Assembly: GCF_019880405.1 (NCBI RefSeq)
Contig: NZ_CP082269.1
Span: forward strand, 2,790,001-2,854,000
Length of the DNA stretch: 64,000 bases
Direction: 5' to 3'
From: Enterobacter sp. C2
GTDB lineage: Bacteria > Pseudomonadota > Gammaproteobacteria > Enterobacterales > Enterobacteriaceae
Shown: in pieces, positions 1-8,809 of the stretch
How the letters are laid out: the number at the start of each line of letters is the position of its first letter
Numbering within the stretch: the first letter of the stretch is position 1
Made by a program: the position numbers and the translations under genes
The notes under the pieces: model-generated
What the model saw: only the letters and a program-made list of their open reading frames with translations
Databases searched by the model: none
Told to the model about the DNA's origin: nothing

Positions 1-931
<931 letters not shown>

Positions 932-1035
932 AATTTGCGATGCGTCGCGCATTTTTCATTTGAATTTCATAAGTTGCATATAGAGTGTGATTTGAATCAC
1001 ATATAAAGCGCCCTACGCTCTTTACACTAGGCTCC
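932..1035 (+). promoter_or_regulatory. cdd promoter with CRP site and CytR-like elements
   Basis: A perfect CRP palindrome, TGTGA-N6-TCACA, lies at 986-1001. Its centre is about 41.5 bases upstream of a likely start near 1035, served by the -10 TACACT (1023-1028), which is the class II arrangement. Upstream, TGCGATGC (about 937-944) and GTTGCATA (974-981) resemble CytR half-sites. E. coli cdd is known to be controlled by CRP and CytR, so the same control is inferred here. Confidence 0.8.
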
Positions 1036-1060
1036 CATTACACTGCTATGAGGCAACGCC

Positions 1061-1948
1061 ATGCATTCACGTTTTCACTCGGCTTTCGCTAATCTTGCGA
1101 AGGATCTGCAATCCGCTTTAGCCCCCCTTCTTGCGGATGACCATTTTCCCGCCATGCTGAGCGCGGAGCAGGTGAAGGCGCTGGTGAGCGCCACCGGACT
1201 GGATGAAGACGCGCTGGCCTTTGCGCTCCTGCCGCTGGCCGCCGCCTGCGCCCGGGCCGATCTCTCGCATTTTAACGTGGGTGCCATCGCCCGCGGGGTG
1301 AGCGGCACGTGGTACTTCGGCGGTAATATGGAGTTTCTTGGCTCCAGCATGCAGCAGACCGTTCACGCCGAGCAGAGCGCCATCAGCCACGCCTGGCTGC
1401 GGGGTGAGAAATCGCTGGTGGCTATCACCGTTAACTACACCCCCTGTGGGCACTGCCGTCAGTTTATGAACGAGCTGAACAGCGGCCTCGATCTGCGTAT
1501 TGCTCTCCCAGGCCGCGATCCACATACTCTGGCGGATTACCTGCCCGACGCCTTTGGTCCCAAAGATCTTGAAATTAATACTCTGCTGATGGATGACGAG
1601 GATCACGGCTTCACGTCTGAGGGGGAGGCGCTGGTCAAAGCGGCCATCACTGCTGCCAACCAGAGCCATGCGCCTTACAGCAACGCCCCCTCCGGCGTCG
1701 CCATCGAGCTGAGCAACGGGCAAATTTTCGCCGGGCGCTATGCGGAAAATGCGGCTTTCAACCCATCCCTGCCACCGTTACAGGGTGCGCTCAATCTACT
1801 GAGCCTGAACGGCTATGATTATCCGGATATGCGCCGTGCTGTACTGGCCGAACGCCCGGATGCGCCGCTCACCCAGTGGGATGCCACCTCCGCCACGCTG
1901 AGAGCGCTGGGATGCCGCTACGTTGAGCGTGTGGCACTGCCGGCCTGA
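1061..1948 (+). CDS. cdd: Cytidine deaminase
   Basis: This enzyme hydrolyses cytidine and deoxycytidine to uridine and deoxyuridine in pyrimidine salvage. The 295 residues match the two-domain enterobacterial enzyme (294 in E. coli). The zinc site is visible as HAEQ (His102, catalytic Glu104) and PCGHC (Cys129, Cys132). The C-terminal domain is a degenerate copy of the core that forms the dimer. It stands as a single gene behind a CRP-type promoter. The ATG follows GAGGCAACGCC, the same leader as in E. coli. Confidence 0.98.
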   Translation: MHSRFHSAFANLAKDLQSALAPLLADDHFPAMLSAEQVKALVSATGLDEDALAFALLPLAAACARADLSHFNVGAIARGVSGTWYFGGNMEFLGSSMQQTVHAEQSAISHAWLRGEKSLVAITVNYTPCGHCRQFMNELNSGLDLRIALPGRDPHTLADYLPDAFGPKDLEINTLLMDDEDHGFTSEGEALVKAAITAANQSHAPYSNAPSGVAIELSNGQIFAGRYAENAAFNPSLPPLQGALNLLSLNGYDYPDMRRAVLAERPDAPLTQWDATSATLRALGCRYVERVALPA

Positions 1949-2007
1949 GCCGCGGTGCTAACACAATGAAAAGATTGTGATGAAAATCCCCGCAGTTGAA
2001 TCGCTGA

Positions 2008-2793
<786 letters not shown>

Positions 2794-2796
2794 TTC

Positions 2797-4023
2797 TCAG
2801 AAGGCGATATTGTCTGCCCAGGCGGTGGCGCGTTTCATGATCTCTATCACCGCCTCAGGAGAGAGCCCGAGGCTTTTTGCCGCCGCGTTAACCTCCTCCC
2901 AGCGCTGCTGTTCATAGAGGTGGGCCACTTCCAGGAACGGATAAAGCACGCCTTCCTGCCTGGTAAGCGCCTGCGTAACCCGCTCCGATAGCGCAATCTG
3001 CTTAACCAGATCCTCCAGCGCGATGCCAAGAATAACGTCCAGCAGCGAAAACAGGCCGCAGAAGAAGGCATCGTGAGAGAGCGATTCCCGCCCTGCCGCT
3101 TTGGCAAGCAGCTCGCAGAACATCCCTCGCACCAGACTCATGTGGTACAGTTCGGTCGTTTTAACGTTGGCGATACTGGTCAGACAGGAGATCGAAACAA
3201 AGCGGCGCAGCTCGTTAAAGCCAAGATAGAGCAGCGTGTCCTTGAGGGTGCTGTTTTTCACTATCTCAATGCCGCGCGTGTTGTAGACTACGTTGCGGGT
3301 ATAACGCATCAGAGTATACGAGAGGCTGATATCGCTCTTGAGATAGTTTTCAATTTTCGTTAGATCCGGATTCTGAGCGTTGACCTCGGCAATCAGCTGG
3401 ATCTGCAACACCTTGTTTTGTGATAGCCGCTTGTTTTGCAATACCTCTGGCTTGCTGTAGAAGTAGCCCTGAAAGAGATCGAAGCCGAACGCGCGATACC
3501 GATCGAACTCCTCTTGCGTTTCGACCTTTTCAGCCAGCAGCGTAACCTTGCCTAGCCGGTTACGGTTTTGCGTAATATAGCCTGAGATCTCATCAAAGCT
3601 TTGGGCCTGAATATCGAATTTGATAATGCTGATATAGGGAAAAAAGCGCTCCCACTCGTTTTTAAGGGCAAAGTCATCGAGGGCGATTTGAAATCCACTG
3701 GCGTAGAGGCGACGCACGGCGGCCAGCAGCTCGTTAGTGGGCGTGGCCGTCTCAAGGATCTCAATCACCACCTTGTCGTGGGGAAGCGCATCGGCAAAGC
3801 CCTGAACGATCATCTCACCGGGAAAATTGATATAGCAGGCGTGCTTGCCCACCAGCGAAGGGAGCGGCGTAGAGAAGAAGAGATCGGAGATAATTTGTTT
3901 TGTCGCATACTCAGACGAGACGTCTGGAAACCGGTTGGTTAACCCGTCACGGAACAGCAGCTCCCAGCCAACGGTCGCCATATTTTTGTCAAAAATGGGT
4001 TGTCTCGCAACAAAAGAGTACAT
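2797..4023 (-). CDS. EAL-HDOD protein, putative c-di-GMP phosphodiesterase or receptor
   Basis: This 408-residue protein has an EAL-like domain (about 1-195) and an HDOD domain (about 200-395), the YuxH/CdgJ architecture. The EAL signature reads Glu21-Leu-Leu. Asn66, Glu88, Asp116-Asp117, Lys135, the AEKVET segment (164-169) and Gln185 are kept, so metal ligands look largely intact. The loop usually reading DDFGTGYS is instead DDFALKNE, so catalysis is uncertain. The start MYSF is preferred because AGGAG lies just before it; an in-frame ATG at 4041 would add six residues. It is convergent with sanA, 3 bases apart. E. coli K-12 has yeiS here instead. Confidence 0.85.
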   Translation of the reverse strand: MYSFVARQPIFDKNMATVGWELLFRDGLTNRFPDVSSEYATKQIISDLFFSTPLPSLVGKHACYINFPGEMIVQGFADALPHDKVVIEILETATPTNELLAAVRRLYASGFQIALDDFALKNEWERFFPYISIIKFDIQAQSFDEISGYITQNRNRLGKVTLLAEKVETQEEFDRYRAFGFDLFQGYFYSKPEVLQNKRLSQNKVLQIQLIAEVNAQNPDLTKIENYLKSDISLSYTLMRYTRNVVYNTRGIEIVKNSTLKDTLLYLGFNELRRFVSISCLTSIANVKTTELYHMSLVRGMFCELLAKAAGRESLSHDAFFCGLFSLLDVILGIALEDLVKQIALSERVTQALTRQEGVLYPFLEVAHLYEQQRWEEVNAAAKSLGLSPEAVIEIMKRATAWADNIAF

Positions 4024-4114
4024 ATCTCCTCTCCATGGCATATGCTAGCGGCAAAATTTAACTATAGCTAAATCCCCTCTGAGATCGAGTGCTCAGCCCG
4101 CGCTAGCTCACACT

Positions 4115-4447
4115 TTAATGCACAACGCTTTTAGAAAAGAGGTTGATCACCAGTACGCCTGCACAAATCAGTGCCATTCCACCGATGGCAGGCAGATCCA
4201 GCTTCTGACCGCTAAAGATCCATCCCGCAGCGCTAATCAGCACGATACCCACCCCGGACCAGATGGCGTAGGCAATACCGGTAGGAATGTACTGTAGGGT
4301 TTGAGAGAGAAACCAGAACGCCACGGCATAGCAGCCCAACGTGGCCACCGTCGGCCACAGTTTTGTAAACCCCTCGGAGTAGCGCATCAGCGTTGTACCG
4401 ATCACTTCTGCCACAATGGCGATCCCCAGATGAACATAAGCGTGCAT
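4115..4447 (-). CDS. emrE: EmrE-type small multidrug resistance transporter
   Basis: This 110-residue protein with four membrane helices closely resembles E. coli EmrE in length and sequence. The essential proton- and drug-binding Glu14 is present (IVAEVIGTT), as are YIPTGIAYAIWSGVG and LDLPAIGGMALICAGV. It exchanges protons for lipophilic cations as an antiparallel dimer in the inner membrane. In K-12 emrE lies in the DLP12 prophage; here it stands in the chromosomal backbone without phage genes nearby. It is monocistronic and divergent from the 4564-6514 operon. Confidence 0.9.
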   Translation of the reverse strand: MHAYVHLGIAIVAEVIGTTLMRYSEGFTKLWPTVATLGCYAVAFWFLSQTLQYIPTGIAYAIWSGVGIVLISAAGWIFSGQKLDLPAIGGMALICAGVLVINLFSKSVVH

Positions 4448-4563
4448 GAAGCCTCCTGTTTTGAATCATTTTGTAAAATATGCCATCTGCCGTTACATAT
4501 CGCTACTTTATAACCTCTGCCACAGGGCATCTATACTGTTAGTGACACAGGAGGTTGTTCATT

Positions 4564-4758
4564 GTGAGAATTCTACGCTATCTATTCACCAGTCCGGAAA
4601 AGCTACTCCAGGTAACCGATCATCGTGACGTTCAGGAATCTATCGACGACGGGGAGCGGATCATTATTGATGAGGACGGCAGAGCGCGGGTTAACGTCCG
4701 CAGCCAGGCCGTGAAGGAAGATTTTATCCGCCATGTTGATGCACTAAAGAGGGCATAA
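4564..4758 (+). CDS. Small acidic/basic protein, first gene of a membrane operon
   Basis: I do not recognise this 64-residue soluble protein. GTG at 4564 is chosen because AGGAGG (4549-4554) sits 9 bases upstream; the TTG at 4555 directly abuts that site. The C-terminal part is charged (DDGERIIIDEDGRARV, then VKEDFIRHVDALKR). The stop is one base before the next ATG, so it is translationally coupled to the membrane gene at 4760. It is the first of four genes reading the same way to 6514. No function can be assigned. Confidence 0.75.
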   Translation: MRILRYLFTSPEKLLQVTDHRDVQESIDDGERIIIDEDGRARVNVRSQAVKEDFIRHVDALKRA

Positions 4759-4759
4759 A

Positions 4760-5527
4760 ATGGCGACAGCAATATTTATGGTTTTGATGGTTTCCGGCTA
4801 CTGGTACACCAGCCGCGATCTCTCTACCCGCTTTAAACTGCGGCGCTCCTTTGGTTGGGACGTCTACTTTCTGGTAGCCCTTTACGGCTGCATCTTTATG
4901 CTACAGGGGATCATTGCTACCGCCCTGGTGTGGCTGCTGCTGCTGTTTTCATCTATGGGCATGGATGCACTGCCGCAGTGGTTTGGCTCAGAAGAGCACC
5001 GTCTGCATGTGACCTTTATGAACTGGAGCTTCCTCGGCATTCAGGCTCCAGTGGTGATCATGCTCGCCTTTGCGACCCTGTTCTGCCTCTATCGATCTAA
5101 CTGGGCAGGCAGCGCTCGTCTCGACGGCAACGGTCGCCGCCAGCTGTATAAGTTTCTCACGCGGGGCAACGGCGTTGAGGGGCTGCTCTACCAGTGTATG
5201 GAGACAGGCCAGCTGGCATGGATCACCCTGAAATCGCAGCGGGTCTATATCGGCATGATCCACGGCGCTACGCTTGACGATACCGAGGTGAGAAATATTG
5301 AGTTGATCCCAATGCTCAGCGGCCACCGGGATCGTCACTCCCACCAGCTCAATATTGAGAATAACTACAGCGCCTGGTATGCCAAGCATGATATCAACCT
5401 CGATACCGAGCCGCAGTCGGCCCTGGATTTCCGCAAGGTGATCCTGCTTGATGAGGTGGAGAGCCTGTCGCTGTTCGATCCGGCGCAGGTTATGGCGATG
5501 GGCATCAAAGAAGAGCCGCAGGCATAA
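4760..5527 (+). CDS. Unknown membrane protein with C-terminal cytosolic domain
   Basis: This 255-residue protein has about three hydrophobic segments (roughly 1-16, 34-66, 88-111) followed by a soluble domain of about 140 residues. The stretch AWITLKSQRVYIGMIHG, followed by an acidic turn and ELIPMLSGHRDRHSHQLN, looks like a small beta-barrel of the kind in DUF6338-like proteins. That resemblance is from memory and weak. It is the second gene of the 4564-6514 operon, with AGAGGG upstream of the ATG. Function unknown. Confidence 0.85.
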   Translation: MATAIFMVLMVSGYWYTSRDLSTRFKLRRSFGWDVYFLVALYGCIFMLQGIIATALVWLLLLFSSMGMDALPQWFGSEEHRLHVTFMNWSFLGIQAPVVIMLAFATLFCLYRSNWAGSARLDGNGRRQLYKFLTRGNGVEGLLYQCMETGQLAWITLKSQRVYIGMIHGATLDDTEVRNIELIPMLSGHRDRHSHQLNIENNYSAWYAKHDINLDTEPQSALDFRKVILLDEVESLSLFDPAQVMAMGIKEEPQA

Positions 5528-5545
5528 CCTCAACAGGAAAGCACG

Positions 5546-6058
5546 ATGCAAAAAACGTCTCCGCCGGATCAGAACCCGCCGCCAGTGCGGGAGAAGCACC
5601 TCTGGTTAAGCTTTGAAGCCAACGCGCGACGAATTGGCTTCTTTATGCTGCTGTTTATCGTGCTGGCGGCATTGGGTGGCCTGTTTTCCCGAGGTCACTT
5701 TAGCCACGTCGAGCGCAGCAGCGCCGACAAGACCCTAACGCTAAGCTACGAGCGCTTTAACCGTCACCAGAGCGATGTGGACATGAAAATCTTCGCTAAA
5801 GCAGCCGGTGACGAGACGCTTACCGTTACGCTGGGCGGGGACTTTATGCGGGCGTTTAAGATCGATACCCTTCAGCCGCAGCCGGATAGAACCTGGAGCC
5901 AGGGCGAAAATCTGGTGCTGGAGTATGGGCGCAGCAAGCTGCTCTCCGGGGGGACGCTCTGGCTGGGACTGCTTCCACAGCAGCCCGGCAGCAGTACAAG
6001 TACCGTTACCCTTAACAACGGCCCGCCCCTCTCTTTCTGGCAGTTTACTTACCCCTAG
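5546..6058 (+). CDS. Unknown single-pass membrane protein
   Basis: This 170-residue protein has a charged, proline-rich N-terminus (PPDQNPPPVREK), one membrane helix (about residues 29-50), then a domain of about 115 residues probably outside the inner membrane. That domain is rich in beta-forming segments (TLTVTLGG, TLWLGLLPQQPG, STVTLNN). No cysteine motif or known family was recognised. It sits 18 bases after the previous gene, preceded by CAGGAAAG, and 9 bases before the DUF421 gene. The operon context suggests an envelope assembly or sensing role; that is inference. Confidence 0.85.
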   Translation: MQKTSPPDQNPPPVREKHLWLSFEANARRIGFFMLLFIVLAALGGLFSRGHFSHVERSSADKTLTLSYERFNRHQSDVDMKIFAKAAGDETLTVTLGGDFMRAFKIDTLQPQPDRTWSQGENLVLEYGRSKLLSGGTLWLGLLPQQPGSSTSTVTLNNGPPLSFWQFTYP

Positions 6059-6067
6059 GAGCACAAT

Positions 6068-6514
6068 ATGGAAATGGTACTCAGAGCGTTGGCTATCTAT
6101 CTGGTGTTAATGGTGGTATTTAAGATTGCCGGACGGCGGGCGCTGATGCAGATGACGTCGTTTGACCTGATCCTGCTGCTGATTATCAGCGAGGCGACAC
6201 AGCAGGCGCTGTTGGGCAACGACTTTTCCGTTACCGGTGCAGCGCTGACGATTATTACCCTGGTGGTGGTGGATATGCTGTTTGGCTATCTGAAGCGGTA
6301 TCTTCCTGGGGTCGAAGCGGCTCTTGACGGGACGCCGGTGATCCTCGTTGAAAATGGTCGACTGCTTGAGAAGAAAATGAAGCAGGCCGATATCTCCTAT
6401 GACGATATTATGGCTTTTGCCCGGAACGGTCAGGGAATCGACAAGCTAGCCGATATCAAGTACGCCATTCTGGAGCAGAACGGCCATATCTCTATCATCC
6501 CGACAAGTAAATAA
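6068..6514 (+). CDS. DUF421-family membrane protein (YcaP/YetF type)
   Basis: This 148-residue protein has an N-terminal three-helix membrane part (about 5-22, 33-48, 55-76) and a C-terminal DUF421 domain. Family marks are RRALMQMTSFDLILLLIISEATQQALLG and the segment DGTPVILVENGRLLEKKMKQADIS. YetF/YcaP proteins are inner-membrane proteins of unknown biochemical role; in Bacillus, relatives take part in spore germination. It is shorter than YcaP (about 230) but complete for the short form of the family. Last gene of the four-gene operon, with TAGGAGC before the ATG. Confidence 0.9.
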   Translation: MEMVLRALAIYLVLMVVFKIAGRRALMQMTSFDLILLLIISEATQQALLGNDFSVTGAALTIITLVVVDMLFGYLKRYLPGVEAALDGTPVILVENGRLLEKKMKQADISYDDIMAFARNGQGIDKLADIKYAILEQNGHISIIPTSK

Positions 6515-6545
6515 AAAAACCGGCCAGCATGGCTGACCGGTTCTC
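6513..6545 (-). terminator. Rho-independent terminator of the yciG-yciF-like operon
   Basis: Imperfect stem ACCGGCCAGC / GCTGACCGGT around a short ATG loop, with six A on its left side. These become a T-run on the minus strand, so it is a good terminator for the leftward operon. On the plus strand only TCTCTTC follows, so it may act weakly for the DUF421 operon too. Confidence 0.75.
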
Positions 6546-6557
6546 TTCAAGCGTGAG

Positions 6558-6644
6558 CTACTTTTTCTCAGGCTTTTTATCGCCAGACTCCGGCGACTCA
6601 GAAGGATCGTCTTTTTCAACGTTCAGGGAGTAATTAATACGCAT
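6558..6644 (-). CDS. 28-residue small protein downstream of the yciF-like gene
   Basis: A short gene encoding 28 residues: start MRINYSLNVEK, then an acidic and serine/proline-rich middle and a lysine-rich end (KKPEKK). The Shine-Dalgarno AAGGAGG is strong, 5 bases from the ATG, and overlaps the stop codon of the upstream yciF-like gene, so coupled translation is likely. A terminator follows 13 bases after its stop. No membrane segment is seen and the product should be soluble and disordered. It was found by reading the gap; function unknown. Confidence 0.65.
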   Translation of the reverse strand: MRINYSLNVEKDDPSESPESGDKKPEKK

Positions 6645-6653
6645 AGCGCCTCC

Positions 6654-7133
6654 TTATTTTTTGCCTTCGGCAATACCGGTGAGTTTCACATCGGTCTGTT
6701 TCTCTTCGTTCAGCGTCTCTTCCAGCAGCTTAGCCGCTTCTTTGTAGCCCAGCTTCAGGGCCAAAGTACGCAGCGTACCGTAAGAGGCAATCTCGTAGTG
6801 CTCAACCTTTTGTGCGGCACCAATCAGACCCTCGTCGCGCAGCTCACCTGCTTGAACGGAGTCAATGATCTCCTGCGCCTCTTCCACCAGACCCTCAAGG
6901 GCGTGGCATTTCATACGGCGAATACGCAGGCCTTCGGTTACTTCAACAATCTGGTCGATTCGTTCAATCTGGCCGCGGGTCTCTTCGAGATGGGTTTCAA
7001 ACGCGGTAACCAATTGTTCTGAGGTCGCTGCACGGGCCATTTTTGGCAGTGCGCGCGCTATTTGTTTCTCGGCGCTGTATATGTCTGACAGTTCATGAAT
7101 AAAAAGATCTTCAAGTGTTTTTACCGCTGGCAT
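6654..7133 (-). CDS. YciE/YciF-type ferritin-like stress protein (DUF892)
   Basis: This 159-residue all-helical protein belongs to the DUF892 ferritin-like family (E. coli YciE 168, YciF 166). The start MPAVKTLEDLFIHELSDIYSAEKQI is the family hallmark; the helices carry Glu and His residues fit for a di-metal site (HELSDIYSAE, KVEHYEIASYG). An in-frame upstream start at 7223 would add 30 residues running through a hairpin; ATG 7133 with AAGAGG upstream is preferred. It lies behind yciG, as in the E. coli yciGFE operon, which is RpoS-dependent. Confidence 0.9.
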   Translation of the reverse strand: MPAVKTLEDLFIHELSDIYSAEKQIARALPKMARAATSEQLVTAFETHLEETRGQIERIDQIVEVTEGLRIRRMKCHALEGLVEEAQEIIDSVQAGELRDEGLIGAAQKVEHYEIASYGTLRTLALKLGYKEAAKLLEETLNEEKQTDVKLTGIAEGKK

Positions 7134-7178
7134 AATTAATTCCTCTTTAGGTCGCCGGGATACATCCGTAATTAAGTG

Positions 7179-7212
7179 TGGCAATCCTGTAAAGGTAATT
7201 ACAGGATTGCCA
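7179..7212 (-). other. Intercistronic 14-bp perfect hairpin between yciG and the yciF-like gene
   Basis: Arms 7179-7192 (TGGCAATCCTGTAA) and 7199-7212 are exact inverted copies around a 6-base loop. No T-run follows on either strand, so it is not a classic terminator. Its place between two co-oriented genes suggests an mRNA processing or stability element that protects the yciG message. Confidence 0.7.
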
Positions 7213-7278
7213 CCGACAGTCAATATATATCTCTTTAATCAGGGTTAATGAATTAAATAAGATATATGCGTACTACGG

Positions 7279-7458
7279 TCAGGAGGAACGACCGCCGCTG
7301 TGACTGTTTTGTCCGCCTTTCTTACCTGCTTCAGATGCGCGCTGCGGGTCGTTTTTAAAGTTCCCGCCGCTCTGCTGCCCGCCTTTACGGCCTGCTTCAG
7401 ATGCACGCTGTTTATCTTCTGCAAAGTTTCCTGAACCGCCACGATGTTGTTGGGCCAT
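7279..7458 (-). CDS. yciG: YciG, KGG-repeat stress-induced protein
   Basis: This 59-residue, glycine-rich, hydrophilic protein carries two KGG repeats (QRASEAGRKGG at about 20-30 and QRASEAGKKGG at about 41-51), like E. coli YciG (59 residues) and plant-type con-10/KGG stress proteins. The start MAQQHRGGSGNF has AAGGAG upstream. First gene of the leftward operon yciG - yciF-like - 28-residue gene. E. coli yciG is RpoS-controlled and linked to motility and stress; similar control is inferred. Confidence 0.92.
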   Translation of the reverse strand: MAQQHRGGSGNFAEDKQRASEAGRKGGQQSGGNFKNDPQRASEAGKKGGQNSHSGGRSS

Positions 7459-7732
7459 AATATACTCCTTCCACATACAGTTTTGGTTTAAAAATAGAGG
7501 GAAGTTATTCCCCCGTCAGGCATGTTTAACTGTAGTCATAATTCCCCCGCCTTCAAGTCAAAAACTCAAGGAAATATCAACAGCGAAGCATACCAGGAGC
7601 ATTCCGAGAGCAATAATTTTTCCTTATAACGTGAAATCAAGCAGATAGGAAATATATAAAGTAAGCGAAGCGGCAAATATATCCTTGCTGCTAAACATTG
7701 CAAAATATGTCTTTTTATAAAGAAACAGCAAT
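7459..7732. other. Non-coding stretch between yciG and mglC
   Basis: No credible gene is seen. The part next to yciG should hold its promoter. On the minus strand TTGACT (7556-7561) and TATGAC (7535-7540) are 15 bases apart, which is only a weak candidate. The remainder is AT-rich and featureless up to the mglC terminator. Confidence 0.5.
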
Positions 7733-7757
7733 AAAAAAGCCCACCGGAGAGGCGGGC
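7733..7757 (-). terminator. Terminator of mglBAC
   Basis: Minus-strand stem GCCCGCC / GGTGGGC (one G-T pair) with a TCTCC loop, followed by six T. It lies 27 bases past the mglC stop. Confidence 0.85.
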
Positions 7758-7783
7758 CTTGATAACTTACTGAAACAGTAAGG

Positions 7784-8794
7784 TTATTTTTTGCGTGCGT
7801 ACTTCAGCGAGTCCAGCGCCACAGCGAAGATAATAATGCCGCCTTTGATGATGTACTGCCAGTACGGGTTAACGCCGATATAGGTCAGACCGTAGTTGAT
7901 AACGGTAAAGATGATGACCCCAGTCACTACGCCAAGTACCGTACCCACGCCGCCGCTGAAGGAGACCCCACCCACTACGCAGGCGGCGATGGCGTCCAGC
8001 TCGTACATAAAGCCAAGGTTATTGGTTGCAGAGCCGATACGGCCCGCTTCCAGCATCCCGCCAAAGGCGTAGAAGACACCGGACAGGGCATAGATCATCA
8101 GCAGGTTCAGCGCCACGTTTACGCCAGAGACTTTGGCCGCTTCCGGGTTGCCACCGATAGCGAAGATATTTTTACCGAAGCGCGTCTTGTTCCAGAGGAT
8201 CCAGACAAAGGCCACGGCGATCAGCGCGTAGAAGGTAATATAGGAGAGACGGAAGCTGCCCAGCGCCACGAACCCTTGAGTAAAGGTTGAGAAGCCGCTG
8301 TCAAAGCCAGAGATGGGCGACGCGCCCACGAAATCATAGTAAAGGGAGTTGATACCGTAGACGATGATCATCGTGCCCAGGGTGGTGATAAACGGCGTCA
8401 CGTTCAGGTAGGCAATGATAATCCCGTTCACCAGGCCAATGACTGCGCCAATCACACAGACGATACCGATAACCGCGATAATCGGCATGGTTGCCATCTC
8501 CGGGAACACCTTGTTGGCGTTCTCCATTGACTGGAGCAGCGTTGCCGCGACAACCGCTGCCAGGCCAACCTGACGTCCGGCAGAGAGGTCAGTCCCCTGG
8601 GTAACAATCAGCCCCGCCACGCCCAGTGCGATAATAATACGCACCGAAGACTGGGTCAGAATGTTACTGAGGTTAAGCAGGCTCAGGAACGTTGGATCCT
8701 GGAAAATAATAATGGCCAGCAACACCAAAAGAACGACGTACAGACCGCCCTCTTTCAGGTAAGTGAGAAAACTCTTTTTATCTAACGCACTCAT
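7784..8794 (-). CDS. mglC: Galactose/methyl-galactoside ABC transporter permease MglC
   Basis: This 336-residue inner-membrane permease has the same length as E. coli MglC and near-identical sequence. It has about eight to ten helices, with the sugar-permease signature around GLAAVVAATLLQS and NPEAAKVSGVN (contact loop for the ATPase). It forms the channel for D-galactose, glucose and methyl-galactosides with MglA and MglB. It lies 15 bases after mglA and is the last gene of mglBAC before a strong terminator. Confidence 0.98.
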   Translation of the reverse strand: MSALDKKSFLTYLKEGGLYVVLLVLLAIIIFQDPTFLSLLNLSNILTQSSVRIIIALGVAGLIVTQGTDLSAGRQVGLAAVVAATLLQSMENANKVFPEMATMPIIAVIGIVCVIGAVIGLVNGIIIAYLNVTPFITTLGTMIIVYGINSLYYDFVGASPISGFDSGFSTFTQGFVALGSFRLSYITFYALIAVAFVWILWNKTRFGKNIFAIGGNPEAAKVSGVNVALNLLMIYALSGVFYAFGGMLEAGRIGSATNNLGFMYELDAIAACVVGGVSFSGGVGTVLGVVTGVIIFTVINYGLTYIGVNPYWQYIIKGGIIIFAVALDSLKYARKK

Positions 8795-8809
8795 GTGAAG
8801 CCCCTGATC

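Noticed and set aside
7134..7223. 30-residue N-terminal extension of the yciF-like protein
   Set aside because: The extension runs through a perfect hairpin, has no family similarity, and the internal ATG at 7133 has a proper ribosome site and matches the family start.
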